From Stenotrophomonas ginsengisoli (GTDB lineage Bacteria > Pseudomonadota > Gammaproteobacteria > Xanthomonadales > Xanthomonadaceae): a stretch of DNA of 64,000 bases. The translations under genes were made by a program, and so were the position numbers. This document shows, one piece after another, positions 22,276 through 31,442 of this stretch. The stretch lies in contig NZ_LDJM01000012.1 of assembly GCF_001431485.1 (NCBI RefSeq), forward strand, positions 1 through 64,000, read 5' to 3'. The notes beneath the pieces were generated by a model. It was not told where the DNA came from. It ran no database searches and worked only from the letters and a program-made list of their open reading frames with translations. Position 1 is the stretch's first letter. Each line of letters begins with the position of its first letter.

Positions 22276-22677
22276 TCACTTGCACGCGTCATAGACCTGG
22301 TTGTCCCAGAATCGGGACTGTTCGAACGTGCGCCGGGTGCCGAGCTGCTCGTAAGCGGCAGCACGCCGAGCCTTGGCACTGTCACAAGCGGACTGATTAC
22401 GGGATACGCCGATGGAAGCACCCGTTGCCCGGGACGGAGCCCGGTAGCCGCTGCGCTGCTCGCGGGCGCGCCTATCCATCTCCTGCTGGGTGTACTGGTT
22501 CTGACGCTGGATTGCCGGGTCGATGACCTCTGGTGGCGCGTGCCAGACCCGATCTGCCGCGCCAGCGCATGGCTCGGACTGATAAGACACCGACTTGCCC
22601 TGCGTGCACTTGTAGACGTGCTGGGCTTGAGCTGCTGGCGCAATGCAAAGCAGCAACATGACAACGAATCGTTCCAT
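22276..22677 (-). CDS. Small secreted protein, DUF4124-like
   Basis: 133 residues. Signal peptide MERFVVMLLLCIAPAAQAQ, then HVYKCTQGKSVSYQSEPC, the short Cys-containing motif of DUF4124-type proteins, and an Arg/Gln-rich C-terminus with a possible second disulphide (ACDSAKARR ... YDACK). AGGGGGGG precedes the ATG. It sits between the DUF3653 remnant and the zot remnant, the slot occupied by the 133-aa membrane protein in the intact prophage, so it may be cargo of an extinct phage. Function unknown. Confidence 0.75.
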   Translation of the reverse strand: MERFVVMLLLCIAPAAQAQHVYKCTQGKSVSYQSEPCAGAADRVWHAPPEVIDPAIQRQNQYTQQEMDRRAREQRSGYRAPSRATGASIGVSRNQSACDSAKARRAAAYEQLGTRRTFEQSRFWDNQVYDACK

Positions 22678-22738
22678 GATCCCCCCCTGTTATGGCGAGA
22701 CTATCAGATCAGACTGCCAAGGTTGGGTCTGCCCACCT

Positions 22739-22870
22739 CTAGTCCGTATAGTCCCGCGAGCGCGGAAAGACACCGGTAGTCAGTGATGAAGCCGAGCAAT
22801 CCGATGGCCAATCACACTGAGGCCTCACCCTTGTCGCAGGCCTCAGTGTTCTTTGATCCCGGCACATCGC
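22739..22870 (-). pseudogene. zot 3' remnant of another inovirus
   Basis: On the minus strand the last codons read TGVFPRSRDYTD-stop, like ADVFPRSPGYASES near the end of the intact Zot. About 90 bases upstream, GGGATCAAAGAACACTGAGG parallels the GSENTEV codons of zot (8850-8876). The roughly 180 codons normally between are deleted. Stops interrupt the rest. Confidence 0.7.
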
Positions 22871-22987
22871 TCCATGGATTGCGTCCCGGCACTGGTCAAC
22901 TCGGCAGCAACCAGTTACCACCCTCGCCCATTGCTCAAATGTTGCGTGGATAAAGCTGCTGCCACGGCTCTCAGAAAGACCGGCACA

Positions 22988-23016
22988 CAAAAAGGGCCGC
23001 ACGCTGGCGGCCCTTT
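22988..23016 (-). terminator. Terminator of the ompA-like gene
   Basis: On the minus strand GGGCCGC-CAGCGT-GCGGCCC is followed by TTTTTGTG, a standard intrinsic terminator 30 bases after the stop at 23046. Confidence 0.85.
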
Positions 23017-23045
23017 CATGCGATGCGATTGCGCCGGGGCGGCAA

Positions 23046-23744
23046 TCAGGTCCCGGTGAACGGTACCACGCGGATTTCAACACGACGGTTGGCAGCACGG
23101 CCGGCATCGGTGTTGTTGTCGGCAATCGGGTAACGCTTGCCAGCGCCCAAGGTCTCGATGCGGGCGCTCTGCACACCCTGGCCACGCAGGTAGTTGGCCA
23201 CCGCGTCAGCACGCTCCTTGGAGATACGGTCATTCACGGCATCGGTACCGATCGAATCGGTATGGCCGACCACTTCGATCATGGTCTGGTTGTATTCGCT
23301 CAGGGTCGAGGCCACACCGTTGAGGGCACCGTAGAACTGCGGCTTCAGGGTGGTCTTGTTGAAATCGAAGGTGATGCCGTCCGGCAGGCTCAGGGTGATG
23401 TTGTCGCCCTGGCGATCCACTTCGATACCGGTGTTGGCAGTGCGCTCACGCAGTGCGCGCTCCTGACGGTCCTGGTACTGGCCGATGGCCGCGCCACCCA
23501 GGGCACCAATACCGGCACCGACCATGGCGTGCTGGCGACGCTCGGTAGCGCTGTCGCCGGACAGCAGGCCGGCCAGGACACCCAGGCCGGCGCCGATGGC
23601 GGCATTGCGGCCGGTCTTGTTCTGCTGCTGGGTCTGGTTGCCGCTGGCATCGCTGTAGGTGTACGAGCCGCCGGTGGTGGCGCAAGCCGAGAGCACGGCG
23701 GCGCTTGCCAGGGCCAAGGTGATGTTGCGAATTGCAGTATTCAT
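23046..23744 (-). CDS. OmpA-family lipoprotein (YiaD/Pal-like) with glycine zipper
   Basis: 232 residues. The lipoprotein signal ends LSAC (Cys about 21). A glycine-zipper region (IGAGLGVLAGLLSG, GAGIGALGGAAIG; about 50-90) follows. The C-terminal OmpA-like peptidoglycan-binding domain includes TLKPQFYGALNGVA, VVGHTDSIGTDAVNDRISKE and GRAANRRVEI. It anchors the outer membrane to peptidoglycan and may help shape the envelope. It resembles YiaD in layout. A terminator follows at 22988-23016. Confidence 0.93.
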   Translation of the reverse strand: MNTAIRNITLALASAAVLSACATTGGSYTYSDASGNQTQQQNKTGRNAAIGAGLGVLAGLLSGDSATERRQHAMVGAGIGALGGAAIGQYQDRQERALRERTANTGIEVDRQGDNITLSLPDGITFDFNKTTLKPQFYGALNGVASTLSEYNQTMIEVVGHTDSIGTDAVNDRISKERADAVANYLRGQGVQSARIETLGAGKRYPIADNNTDAGRAANRRVEIRVVPFTGT

Positions 23745-23834
23745 GTGCGCTCCACGGGCCTCGGCCCTTTCAGTCAGGCAGCCAGAATAATCATGTAGGT
23801 GAAATCGTCCAGTGATGATCAGGAAACGCTCAGG

Positions 23835-23874
23835 CGCCCGTTCATATTTCTCCGGGCGAAATTATGAATGGGCG
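23835..23874. terminator. Inverted repeat over the photolyase stop codon
   Basis: CGCCCGTTCATA (23835-23846) pairs with TATGAATGGGCG (23863-23874), allowing one mismatch. The repeat spans the photolyase stop codon TAA (23862-23864). It could terminate the photolyase transcript, though no clear T-run follows. Confidence 0.45.
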
Positions 23875-25289
23875 GTGGCCTGATACGCCGACAGGGCCTG
23901 CGCCCTGCCCGCCGCCAGGTCCACGATGGGTTGGCGCGGATAACCCGCAACACCCCCGTGCAGCCACGGCGCGAATCGCCCGGTCACTGGCAGGCGGTCC
24001 AGTTCAGGCACCCAGTGGCTGATGTAACGCGCCTGCGGATCAAACTTCTGCGCCTGGGTCACCGGGTTGAAGATGCGGAAATACGGCGCAGCATCCACCC
24101 CGGTGCCGGCAATCCACTGCCAGCCCAGGCTGTTGTTGGCCAGATCGGCATCAACCAGCGTGTCCCAGAACCAACGTGCGCCGTGCAGCCAGTGCAGGCG
24201 CATGTGCTTGCACAGCCAGCTGCCCACGATCATCCGCACCCGGTTGTGCATCCAGCCGGTGTGCCAGAGCTCGCGCATGCCGGCATCCACAATCGGCACC
24301 CCGGTGCGGCCCTGCTGCCAGGCCTGCAGGAAATCCTGCTCTGCCGGGTTCCAGGCCATGCGCTGGAAACGCGGGTTCAGATCTGTCTGGCTGCTGTGTG
24401 GGAAATGATGCAGGGTGTAATGGCCAAAATCGCGCCACGCCAATTGGCGGATATAGCCTGCTGCATCGGCCTCAGCATGCGAATTACGTAATTCACTGAC
24501 TGAATTCGCAATTCGCCAGGGGGCAATTTCACCAAAATGCAGGTGCGGCGACAGCAGTGAGGTACCGGTCCGGTCCGGCAGATCCCGCTGCCCCAGATAG
24601 CCGGCCAAAGCACCATCGGTGAAGGTTTCCAGTGCTTCCATGGCCCCCGCCTCACCGGGCTGGAAACGCTCCCAGAATCCGCGGTCCCAGCCCAAGGACG
24701 GGGCCAGCCCCAGGGACTCAAGCGCACAGTGCAGGCCGGCCGGCAGTTCCAATGCCGGCACTGCGGGCAAGAAGTCCGGCGCGGTCATCGACACTGGCAA
24801 ACGCAACTGTGCTGACAGCGCCTTCCAGTACGGGGTGAATACCTTGTACGGCGTGCCCTGCCCGGTCATCAGCTGCCAAGGCTCGGCCAGCAGGCGGCCA
24901 TTGAAGCTGCGCACCTGGCAGCCGGTGTCACGCAGCACCTGTTTGATGCCGGTATCGCGGCTGCTGATGGCCGGCTCGTAACGACGGTTCCAGTACACCG
25001 CTTGCGCGCCGCTTGCAGCAAGCAGTGCCTGCAGGCAGGCAAGACTGCTGCCGCGCAGGATCAGCAGGTCACTGCCGCGCTGGCGCAACTCAGCCTGCAG
25101 TGCAGCCAGTGAGCGTGCCAACCAGGCATTGGATGCTGCCCCGGGCACCCATGCCCCCTCCTCTTCCGGCGCATGGATGTAGACCGGTAATGGCCGCAGC
25201 CCGGCATCCAGTGCGGCCTGCAAGGCCGGGTTGTCGGCCAGGCGCAGGTCGCGCCGGAACCAGATGATTGCAGTCGGTGCGTGAGACAT
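23862..25289 (-). CDS. phrB: Deoxyribodipyrimidine photolyase (class I CPD type)
   Basis: 475 residues from MSHAPTAIIWFRRDLRLADN; the longer frame upstream to 25418 lacks the family start. It has an N-terminal alpha/beta antenna domain (about 1-130) and a helical FAD domain with RQLAWRDFGHYTLHHFP, HNRVRMIVGSWLCKHM and GWQWIAGTGVDAAPYFRIFNP, all standard photolyase segments. The enzyme repairs UV-induced pyrimidine dimers using blue light. Length is typical. A cryptochrome of similar length cannot be excluded by reading alone, but the family's repair signature is good. Confidence 0.93.
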   Translation of the reverse strand: MSHAPTAIIWFRRDLRLADNPALQAALDAGLRPLPVYIHAPEEEGAWVPGAASNAWLARSLAALQAELRQRGSDLLILRGSSLACLQALLAASGAQAVYWNRRYEPAISSRDTGIKQVLRDTGCQVRSFNGRLLAEPWQLMTGQGTPYKVFTPYWKALSAQLRLPVSMTAPDFLPAVPALELPAGLHCALESLGLAPSLGWDRGFWERFQPGEAGAMEALETFTDGALAGYLGQRDLPDRTGTSLLSPHLHFGEIAPWRIANSVSELRNSHAEADAAGYIRQLAWRDFGHYTLHHFPHSSQTDLNPRFQRMAWNPAEQDFLQAWQQGRTGVPIVDAGMRELWHTGWMHNRVRMIVGSWLCKHMRLHWLHGARWFWDTLVDADLANNSLGWQWIAGTGVDAAPYFRIFNPVTQAQKFDPQARYISHWVPELDRLPVTGRFAPWLHGGVAGYPRQPIVDLAAGRAQALSAYQATAHS

Positions 25290-25326
25290 TGCGCTGATCA
25301 AGCCTGAGGGGCGGGCACGGCAGGCC

Positions 25327-26037
25327 ATGTTAACTTCAAGCCAGGACAACCACATAGGACGTGCTGATCTACTCGTCCTTGCCCTTGCACTTGCCCTGCC
25401 ATTGAACGCCGTCGGCAACCCCTACATCGCAGCAGCAGCCAGGCAATCGGTACAGTTCATCGACAATGCCCGCGCCGAGCTGGCGCCGGGCGGCTGGAAC
25501 GGGCGGCTGGAGTTTCCCGGGATTTATTGCGTGCAATTTGACAAGCCGGACCAGGCTGCGAGTGTAACCACCTCCCTGCTGGCTGACGGCACCATCGCCC
25601 TGGCACGCGTTGAGTAGCCACCGCAGCTGACTGCTTACGTAACCAGTTCCATCATGCCCGCGGGACGGGATGCGGAGCAGGAGCATCAGCGGCAACTGGC
25701 ACGCGTGGAAAACGCCGCCATTGATCTGCGCCATTATTCCGCGGCCACCACCAGCACGATGGGGCCGGTGGTCGCTGAGTTTTTCACCAATGTCGCCCCG
25801 CGCGGTCCGGCAGAGGCCCTGTTTCCGCTACAGCGCAATTTCTACGACAGCGAAAAGTCACTGACAGTTGCCCAGGCACACAGTTTCAGCCAACCGCCGC
25901 AGCGGTACGAGGTGGCGGTACTGGCCGTACTGGAGCCGGATGCCAGCCCACAACGCATCGGCCAGGTGCGCAATCAGGTGGAACAAGCGGTTCTGCAACT
26001 GCAGTTCTCGCTGCAGCAATGCACCGCCAGCCTGTAG
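25327..26037 (+). pseudogene. Secreted protein of unknown function interrupted by an in-frame TAG
   Basis: Two open frames, 25327-25617 and 25654-26037, lie in the same reading frame, separated only by TAG at 25615-25617. Read through, they give one protein of about 236 residues: an N-terminal hydrophobic segment (LLVLALALALPLNAVGN, signal-like), RLEFPGIYCVQFDKPDQAAS, and after the stop ENAAIDLRHYSAATTSTMGP and SQPPQRYEVAVLAVLEPDAS. The simplest reading is a nonsense mutation. The downstream half has an ATG but no ribosome site. The family was not recognised. Confidence 0.6.
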
Positions 26038-26056
26038 GCCGACTGAGCAGCCGTGC

Positions 26057-27472
26057 TTACTCGAACGAACCGACCGAGTCGTGGGCCAGGTTGTCAAAGC
26101 GGGTGTACTCGCCGAAGAACTTCAGCTTGCACGAGCCGGTCGGGCCACCACGGTGCTTGCCGATGATGATCTCGGCCAGGCCCTTGTCCGGCGAGGTTTC
26201 CTTGTTGTAGTAATCGTCGCGGTAGATGAATACGATCATGTCCGCGTCCTGCTCGATAGCGCCGGATTCGCGCAGGTCGGCCATCACCGGGCGCTTGTCG
26301 GTACGCGTTTCCAGCGAGCGGTTGAGCTGGGACAGGGCAATCACCGGCACGTTCAACTCCTTGGCCAGGCCCTTGAGCGATCGCGAAATCTCCGAAATTT
26401 CGGTGGCGCGGTTCTCGCTGTTGCCCGGCACGCTCATCAGCTGCAGGTAGTCGATCACGATCAGGCCCAGGTCGTGCTCGCGCTTGAGCCGGCGGCACTT
26501 GGAACGCAGCACTTCCGGCGATACACCCGGGGTGTCGTCGATGAAGATCTTGGTTTCCTTGAGCATCTTGATCGCGCCGGTCACGCGCGCCCAGTCCTCG
26601 TCCTCGAGCTGGCCGGTACGCAGGCGCGAGGCATTGATGCGGCCGTTGGAGGAAATCAGGCGCATCGCCAGCTGCGAGGCACTCATTTCCATCGAGAACA
26701 CGGCCACCCCCTTCTTCGACTTGATCGCCGCATATTCGGCGATGTTCAGCGCGAAGGTGGTCTTGCCCATGGCCGGACGCGCGGCCAGGATGATCAGGTC
26801 GGTCGGCTGCAGGCCGGCGGTCATCGCATCGAAATCGTTGTAACCGGTAGGCAGGCCGGTGATGTTGCCGCCGTTTTCAAAGCGGTTGCGCAGCTCCTCG
26901 AAGGCATCCTTCAGCGCGCCGGGCATGGCCACAAAGTCGGTACGCCCCTTGGCACCCTGCTCGGCAATGGCGAACACGCTCTTTTCCGCCGTGGCCAGCA
27001 ACTCACCGCTGTCACGCCCCTCGGGCTGGAAGCCGGAGTCGACAATGTCGGTGCCGACCTGGATCAGCTGGCGCAGCACCGCCTTGTCACGCACGATCTC
27101 GGCGTAGGCCACGATATTGGCTGCCGACGGCGTGGTGGTGGCCAGTTCGACCAGATAGGCGCCGTCCTCGACCATTCCCAGCTTGCCCTGGCTGGAGAAC
27201 CATTCCCCCAGGGTCACCGCATCGAAGGGCTGCCCGCGCTCGCACAGGTCACGGATCGCGGTATAGATCTGCTGGTGGTCGCGGCGGTAGAAATCTTCGG
27301 CGGTGAGCTGTTCGTTGACCCGGTCATAGGCTTCCGGGGCCAGCATCAAGCCACCCAGCACCGCCTGTTCGGCTTCCACCGAATGCGGCGGCACCCGCAG
27401 CTGGTCGATGCGCTGGTCGTTGCCACGTTCATTACGGGGGAAGCGATCAGAGCGGGATCCGGTACGGGACAT
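26057..27472 (-). CDS. dnaB: Replicative DNA helicase DnaB
   Basis: 471 residues from MSRTGSRSDRFPRNE (a start 12 codons upstream is also open). The N-terminal domain (about 25-125; PHSVEAEQAVLGGLML) binds primase. The RecA-like motor has AARPAMGKTTFALNIAEYAA (Walker A), VFSMEMSASQLAMRL, GLIVIDYLQLM (Walker B) and SQLNRSLETRTDKRPVMADL. It forms the hexamer that unwinds DNA at the chromosomal fork. Full length with no intein. This is the housekeeping copy, separate from the phage. Confidence 0.97.
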   Translation of the reverse strand: MSRTGSRSDRFPRNERGNDQRIDQLRVPPHSVEAEQAVLGGLMLAPEAYDRVNEQLTAEDFYRRDHQQIYTAIRDLCERGQPFDAVTLGEWFSSQGKLGMVEDGAYLVELATTTPSAANIVAYAEIVRDKAVLRQLIQVGTDIVDSGFQPEGRDSGELLATAEKSVFAIAEQGAKGRTDFVAMPGALKDAFEELRNRFENGGNITGLPTGYNDFDAMTAGLQPTDLIILAARPAMGKTTFALNIAEYAAIKSKKGVAVFSMEMSASQLAMRLISSNGRINASRLRTGQLEDEDWARVTGAIKMLKETKIFIDDTPGVSPEVLRSKCRRLKREHDLGLIVIDYLQLMSVPGNSENRATEISEISRSLKGLAKELNVPVIALSQLNRSLETRTDKRPVMADLRESGAIEQDADMIVFIYRDDYYNKETSPDKGLAEIIIGKHRGGPTGSCKLKFFGEYTRFDNLAHDSVGSFE

Positions 27473-27623
27473 GCGGTGGGATTTCCTGGCAGAAGCAATG
27501 GGAGGCACGGCCAGAGGTGGTGGTGCCTCCGGCTGCTCTCAAGACCGGCCCACGCAGGCGCCGGTCGGCCGGTCATTATCGCCCAAAGCCCGGCGCGGCG
27601 CTTGCCGGGCCTCCGGAGACCGA

Positions 27624-28178
27624 TCAGGCCTGTGGGCGCTGCACCAGGGTCAGCAGCTTGTCCACGAAACCGCCCAGGAATTTTTCCGTGGACGGATTGG
27701 TGATCTGCCCATCGTCGGTGATCAGTGCATCGTCCAGCTTCAGGAACACCTCCGGCTGACGCACCAGATCCACATCCAGGTGGTTGAGCACGTTGCGCAG
27801 GTGCTGCTGCGCCATCGCCGTACCGGTGGCACCGGGGGATGCACCGCAGATCGCACCGGCCTTGCCTGCCCACACGCTCTGCCCGTAGGGACGCGAACCG
27901 ATGTCGATGGCGTTCTTCAGCACACCGGGGATGGAGCGGTTGTACTCGGGCGAGACAAACAACAGGCCGTCAGCCTGGCGTACCTGCTCGCGAAACGCAC
28001 TCACCGTTGCGGTGGGGCTGGCGTCCTGGTCCTGGTTGTAGTGCGGCAGCGTCGCCAGGTCGGCCCAGGTTATCGTTGCACGATCGGCCACCAGCACGGC
28101 CAGAGCCTTGGCCAGGCGCCGGTTGATCGATGCACTGCGCAGGCTGCCGACGATGATCAGGATGTTCGGGTTTGACAT
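27624..28178 (-). CDS. NAD(P)H-dependent FMN reductase-like oxidoreductase
   Basis: 184 residues from MSNPNILIIVGSLRSASINR, with AAGGAG upstream. It carries GSLRSASINRRLAKALAVL (FMN phosphate loop) and VSPEYNRSIPGVLKNAIDIGSR (family signature). It is the second member of the family in the window, here in core context after asnB. It is likely a flavin or quinone reductase; substrate unknown. Confidence 0.9.
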   Translation of the reverse strand: MSNPNILIIVGSLRSASINRRLAKALAVLVADRATITWADLATLPHYNQDQDASPTATVSAFREQVRQADGLLFVSPEYNRSIPGVLKNAIDIGSRPYGQSVWAGKAGAICGASPGATGTAMAQQHLRNVLNHLDVDLVRQPEVFLKLDDALITDDGQITNPSTEKFLGGFVDKLLTLVQRPQA

Positions 28179-28223
28179 GCTGCAAGCTCCTTCCAAGGGT
28201 GGCGGGCATTGTCCGGCGGCCGG

Positions 28224-30179
28224 TCACAAGCCGGGGTGACGGGCATCGCGGACGTGTTGACGGCACTGCTGCCAGTGCTCCAGCCAGCTCTGGAACATCA
28301 GCACACCCCACAGATGGGTATGCCATTTGCGCTGGCCAGCCTTGAACTGGCGCCAGATCGCACTGATCGCCGCGGCATCGAAGTAGCCCTCGCGCTGCAG
28401 GCGCTGTTGATCGAGCAAGGCATCGGCCCAGGGCTGCAAGGCCCCGCCCAGCCATTGCGAGACCGGCGCACCGAAACCACGTTTGGGGCGGTAGACCATG
28501 CCCTGCGGCAGGTAGCGGCACAACACCTGCTTGAGCAGGGCCTTGGACTGCCGGCCGTCATGCTTGAAGCTCAGCGGCATCGACCAGGCCAGCTGCGCCA
28601 GACGCCAGTCCAGCAGCGGTGCACGTGCCTCCAGGCCCACGGCCATGCTGGTGCGGTCCACCTTGACCAGCAGGTCGTCGGGAAGATAGCAGGCGAAATC
28701 GGCCAGCATCATCGCATCGGCCGGTGTTCCGGCGCCGTGCAGCGGATCGGCCTGCTGGTAGATGCTGTCCAGTGCATCGGCGCCGGCCCCGCGCACCACG
28801 GCCAGCGGGTCGCGCCAGCGCTGCACCCGGTGCCGGTAGACATCGCCGATACCGAAGGCATCCAGTTCGGCGCGTACCGCGGCCAGGCCACCGGTACGCC
28901 CGGCTTCGCCCACACCACCGCCAAGCTGGCGGCGCAGCCGCGCCGGCACCTTGCGCAGCATCGACCAGTTGCGCAGGGCACGGCTGTAGCGCAGGTAGCC
29001 GAAGAACAGTTCATCGCCGCCATCACCACTCAAGGCCACGGTGACCTCGCTGCGCGCCAGGCGTGCCACCAGGGCGGTAGGCACCTGCGAGGCATCGGCG
29101 AACGGCTCATCGAACATGGCCGGCAGTTGCGGCACCACGGCCAGGGCATCGGCGCCGTCGACATACAGCTCGGTGTGCTCGGTGCCCAGATGATCGGCCA
29201 CCGCACTGGCCAGCGGCGCTTCGTCATGGCTGGAGCCGGAAAAACCGATGCTGAAGCTACGCACCCGCCCCTGGCCGCGCACCTGCATCATCGAGGCCAC
29301 AAGGGCCGAATCGGTGCCACCGGACAGGAACACCCCCACCGGCACATCGGCCACGCTGCGCAGGTCCACCGCATCGCGCAGCAGGTTGTCCACCGCCTCT
29401 ACGCCCTGCTCGAAGCTGCCGGTAAACGGGTTGGCCAGGGCCTGCTGCATGGCCGCGCTGGCCGACCAGAAAGGCTGCTGCGCCAGACGCGGCCGGTGCC
29501 CGGCGGGGCCGGCCTGCACGGCAGCGGCATCCAGCCACAGCACACAGCCGGGCATCAGCTTCCAGCAGTGCTGATGGATGCTGTGCGGGGCGGGGATGTA
29601 ATCGAGCTGCAGCAGCTGGGCCAGCGCATCTGGATTGACCGGGTTGTCGAAGTCCGGGTGCTGCCACAGGGCCTTGAGTTCGGAGCCGAACACCAGGCTG
29701 GACCCGGCCCAGCCGTAATACAGCGGCTTCTTGCCGACCCGGTCGCGGGCCAGGGCCAGGCGTTGCTGCTGGCTGTCCCACAGGGCGATGGCGAACATGC
29801 CATTGCTGCGCTCCAGGGTGGCCTGCAGCCCCCACTGGACAATGGCCGCCAGCAGCACCTCGGTATCGGAGTGGCCGGCGAACTGATGCCCGAGCCCCAG
29901 CAGCTCCTGGCGCAGGGACTGGAAGTTGTAGATCTCGCCGTTGTAGGCCAACTGGTAGCGGCCATCGCGGCTGGCCATGGGCTGGTGCCCCAGCGGGGAC
30001 AGATCATGGATGCTCAGGCGGCGGTGGGACAACACCAGTCCCTGCCCTGCATCCACCCACACGCCGGCATCGTCCGGGCCGCGATGGGCGATCGCATCGC
30101 CCATCTGCTGCCCCAGGCGCGCCAGTTGCGCCTGATCACATCCCGGGGCCGGTGCCCACAGCCCTGCCAATCCACACAT
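28224..30179 (-). CDS. asnB: Asparagine synthase (glutamine-hydrolysing), AsnB type
   Basis: 651 residues. MCGLAGLW places the catalytic Cys at position 2 of the N-terminal Ntn-type glutaminase domain (1-200, with RLSIHDLSPLGHQPM and YNGEIYN). The C-terminal ATP-dependent synthetase domain has GVFLSGGTDSALVAS (PP-loop, SGGTDS) and VALSGDGGDELFFGYLRY. It makes asparagine from aspartate and glutamine; some long AsnB-like proteins instead amidate sugars or peptides. The neighbouring genes do not settle the substrate. Confidence 0.9.
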   Translation of the reverse strand: MCGLAGLWAPAPGCDQAQLARLGQQMGDAIAHRGPDDAGVWVDAGQGLVLSHRRLSIHDLSPLGHQPMASRDGRYQLAYNGEIYNFQSLRQELLGLGHQFAGHSDTEVLLAAIVQWGLQATLERSNGMFAIALWDSQQQRLALARDRVGKKPLYYGWAGSSLVFGSELKALWQHPDFDNPVNPDALAQLLQLDYIPAPHSIHQHCWKLMPGCVLWLDAAAVQAGPAGHRPRLAQQPFWSASAAMQQALANPFTGSFEQGVEAVDNLLRDAVDLRSVADVPVGVFLSGGTDSALVASMMQVRGQGRVRSFSIGFSGSSHDEAPLASAVADHLGTEHTELYVDGADALAVVPQLPAMFDEPFADASQVPTALVARLARSEVTVALSGDGGDELFFGYLRYSRALRNWSMLRKVPARLRRQLGGGVGEAGRTGGLAAVRAELDAFGIGDVYRHRVQRWRDPLAVVRGAGADALDSIYQQADPLHGAGTPADAMMLADFACYLPDDLLVKVDRTSMAVGLEARAPLLDWRLAQLAWSMPLSFKHDGRQSKALLKQVLCRYLPQGMVYRPKRGFGAPVSQWLGGALQPWADALLDQQRLQREGYFDAAAISAIWRQFKAGQRKWHTHLWGVLMFQSWLEHWQQCRQHVRDARHPGL

Positions 30180-30284
30180 GCCTTACATCCAATGGCCAGA
30201 GGCCACTTGCTACTGGAGGCAGGCATTGTGACCGGATTTGCCGGCAACTGCCCGCATTGGCGGCCCCGCAATGGTGCGATGCAC

Positions 30285-31076
30285 TTACTGGATCGCGCCC
30301 GGCACCTGGCCATCGACCAGGGTCAGCTGGTCACCCTGCGGGCGCTGCGGCAGGCGCACCTGGTGCTCGGCACCGTCCAGGCGGTAGGTCACATCGTAGG
30401 CAGTCACTTCACTGTCGGCATCCAGCACGATGGTCTGGCCCGGCTTGCTGTCCATGCGACGGGTGGCCACGATGCCATCCGGGGTACGGTAGGTGACGTC
30501 ATAACCGACAACCTTGTCTTCGCTCACCGGCACATCGGTGGTCTGGCACTGGCGCTCGGTGCGCTCGGTGACACGGCCGCCGACATGGCGCTTGTCGACC
30601 TGGTTGCCGATCACGCCACCGGCCACGGCACCGGCCACGGTCGCGGCCTTGCGGCCATTGCCACCACCGATCTGGTTGCCGACCAGGCCGCCGATGACCG
30701 CACCGGCCACGGTGCCACCGACATTGCCATCACGTTCGGCCGCGCGCTCCTGCACCACCACGTCCTGGCACTGCTGTTCCTGGCGGGTGCTGTTGACCGT
30801 CTGCACCACCGCCGTGCTCTCGGTCACGGTCGCAGTGATCTGGCGTGCCTTGCGCACTGGCGACACCGCCACCACATCGGCCTGGGTCAGCTCGGCCCCG
30901 GCCGGCAACGAGGCGGGGTCGACGCCGTCAACCGCATCGCTCAGGCCGGTGCTGGTGCCGGCCAGGTCAGCCTGCTTGCTGGCACCGCCGGCAAGAAAGG
31001 CGGCGGTGGCAATGCCCCCGACCAGCAAGGCGCCGCCGACGGCCAGAATCATGGTGTTCTTGTTGCTCATACTCAT
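30285..31076 (-). CDS. Glycine-zipper 2TM domain envelope protein
   Basis: 263 residues. The N-terminal membrane segment (MILAVGGALLVGGIATAAF) anchors it. The glycine zipper NVGGTVAGAVIGGLVGNQIG and TVAGAVAGGVIGNQVDKR lies at about 120-165. The C-terminal beta part repeats YDVTYRTPDG / YDVTYRLDG, two copies of a short module. Related proteins are outer-membrane or periplasmic and often stress-linked, but the function is not known. A smaller relative of the same type is at 33607-34086. Confidence 0.85.
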   Translation of the reverse strand: MSMSNKNTMILAVGGALLVGGIATAAFLAGGASKQADLAGTSTGLSDAVDGVDPASLPAGAELTQADVVAVSPVRKARQITATVTESTAVVQTVNSTRQEQQCQDVVVQERAAERDGNVGGTVAGAVIGGLVGNQIGGGNGRKAATVAGAVAGGVIGNQVDKRHVGGRVTERTERQCQTTDVPVSEDKVVGYDVTYRTPDGIVATRRMDSKPGQTIVLDADSEVTAYDVTYRLDGAEHQVRLPQRPQGDQLTLVDGQVPGAIQ

Positions 31077-31220
31077 CCAACCTTAACAAGCGAAATCCAG
31101 ACTGCCGATTGCAACATGAATAAACTGAACTGACGCCAGAAATTTGGCGCATTTGTGGATGGAATCACAGCTGCTCTGGCCGCATAGTGCCCCCACCCTC
31201 CCCATTTAGAGTTTTCCGGC

Positions 31221-31439
31221 ATGCCAAACGTGTTCTCCCTGGGCCTGCTCAGCTGGGCGGGCAAGCTGCGCTTCCCGACCCTGTTCGCCCTGACCGGCAT
31301 CCTGTTCCTGGTCACCTTGCTGATACCCGACCCGATCCCCTTGCTCGATGAGGTGCTGTTCGGCCTGGGCACCCTGCTGCTGGCCAACTGGAAAAAGCGC
31401 AAGCCGCCGGTGGACCCGGTCATTGACGCCAAGCGTTGA
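31221..31439 (+). CDS. Small membrane protein (DUF6116-like)
   Basis: 72 residues with one long or two short membrane segments (LFALTGILFLVTLLIPD, LLDEVLFGLGTLLLAN) and a basic C-terminus. It is followed three bases later by tatD, so the two are likely co-transcribed. It resembles a small uncharacterised family of xanthomonads. Function unknown. Confidence 0.75.
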   Translation: MPNVFSLGLLSWAGKLRFPTLFALTGILFLVTLLIPDPIPLLDEVLFGLGTLLLANWKKRKPPVDPVIDAKR

Positions 31440-31442
31440 GCC

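Noticed and set aside
28209..31133. 974-codon plus-strand frame over asnB and the glycine-zipper gene
   Set aside because: No start site or domains; both minus-strand genes are clearly real.
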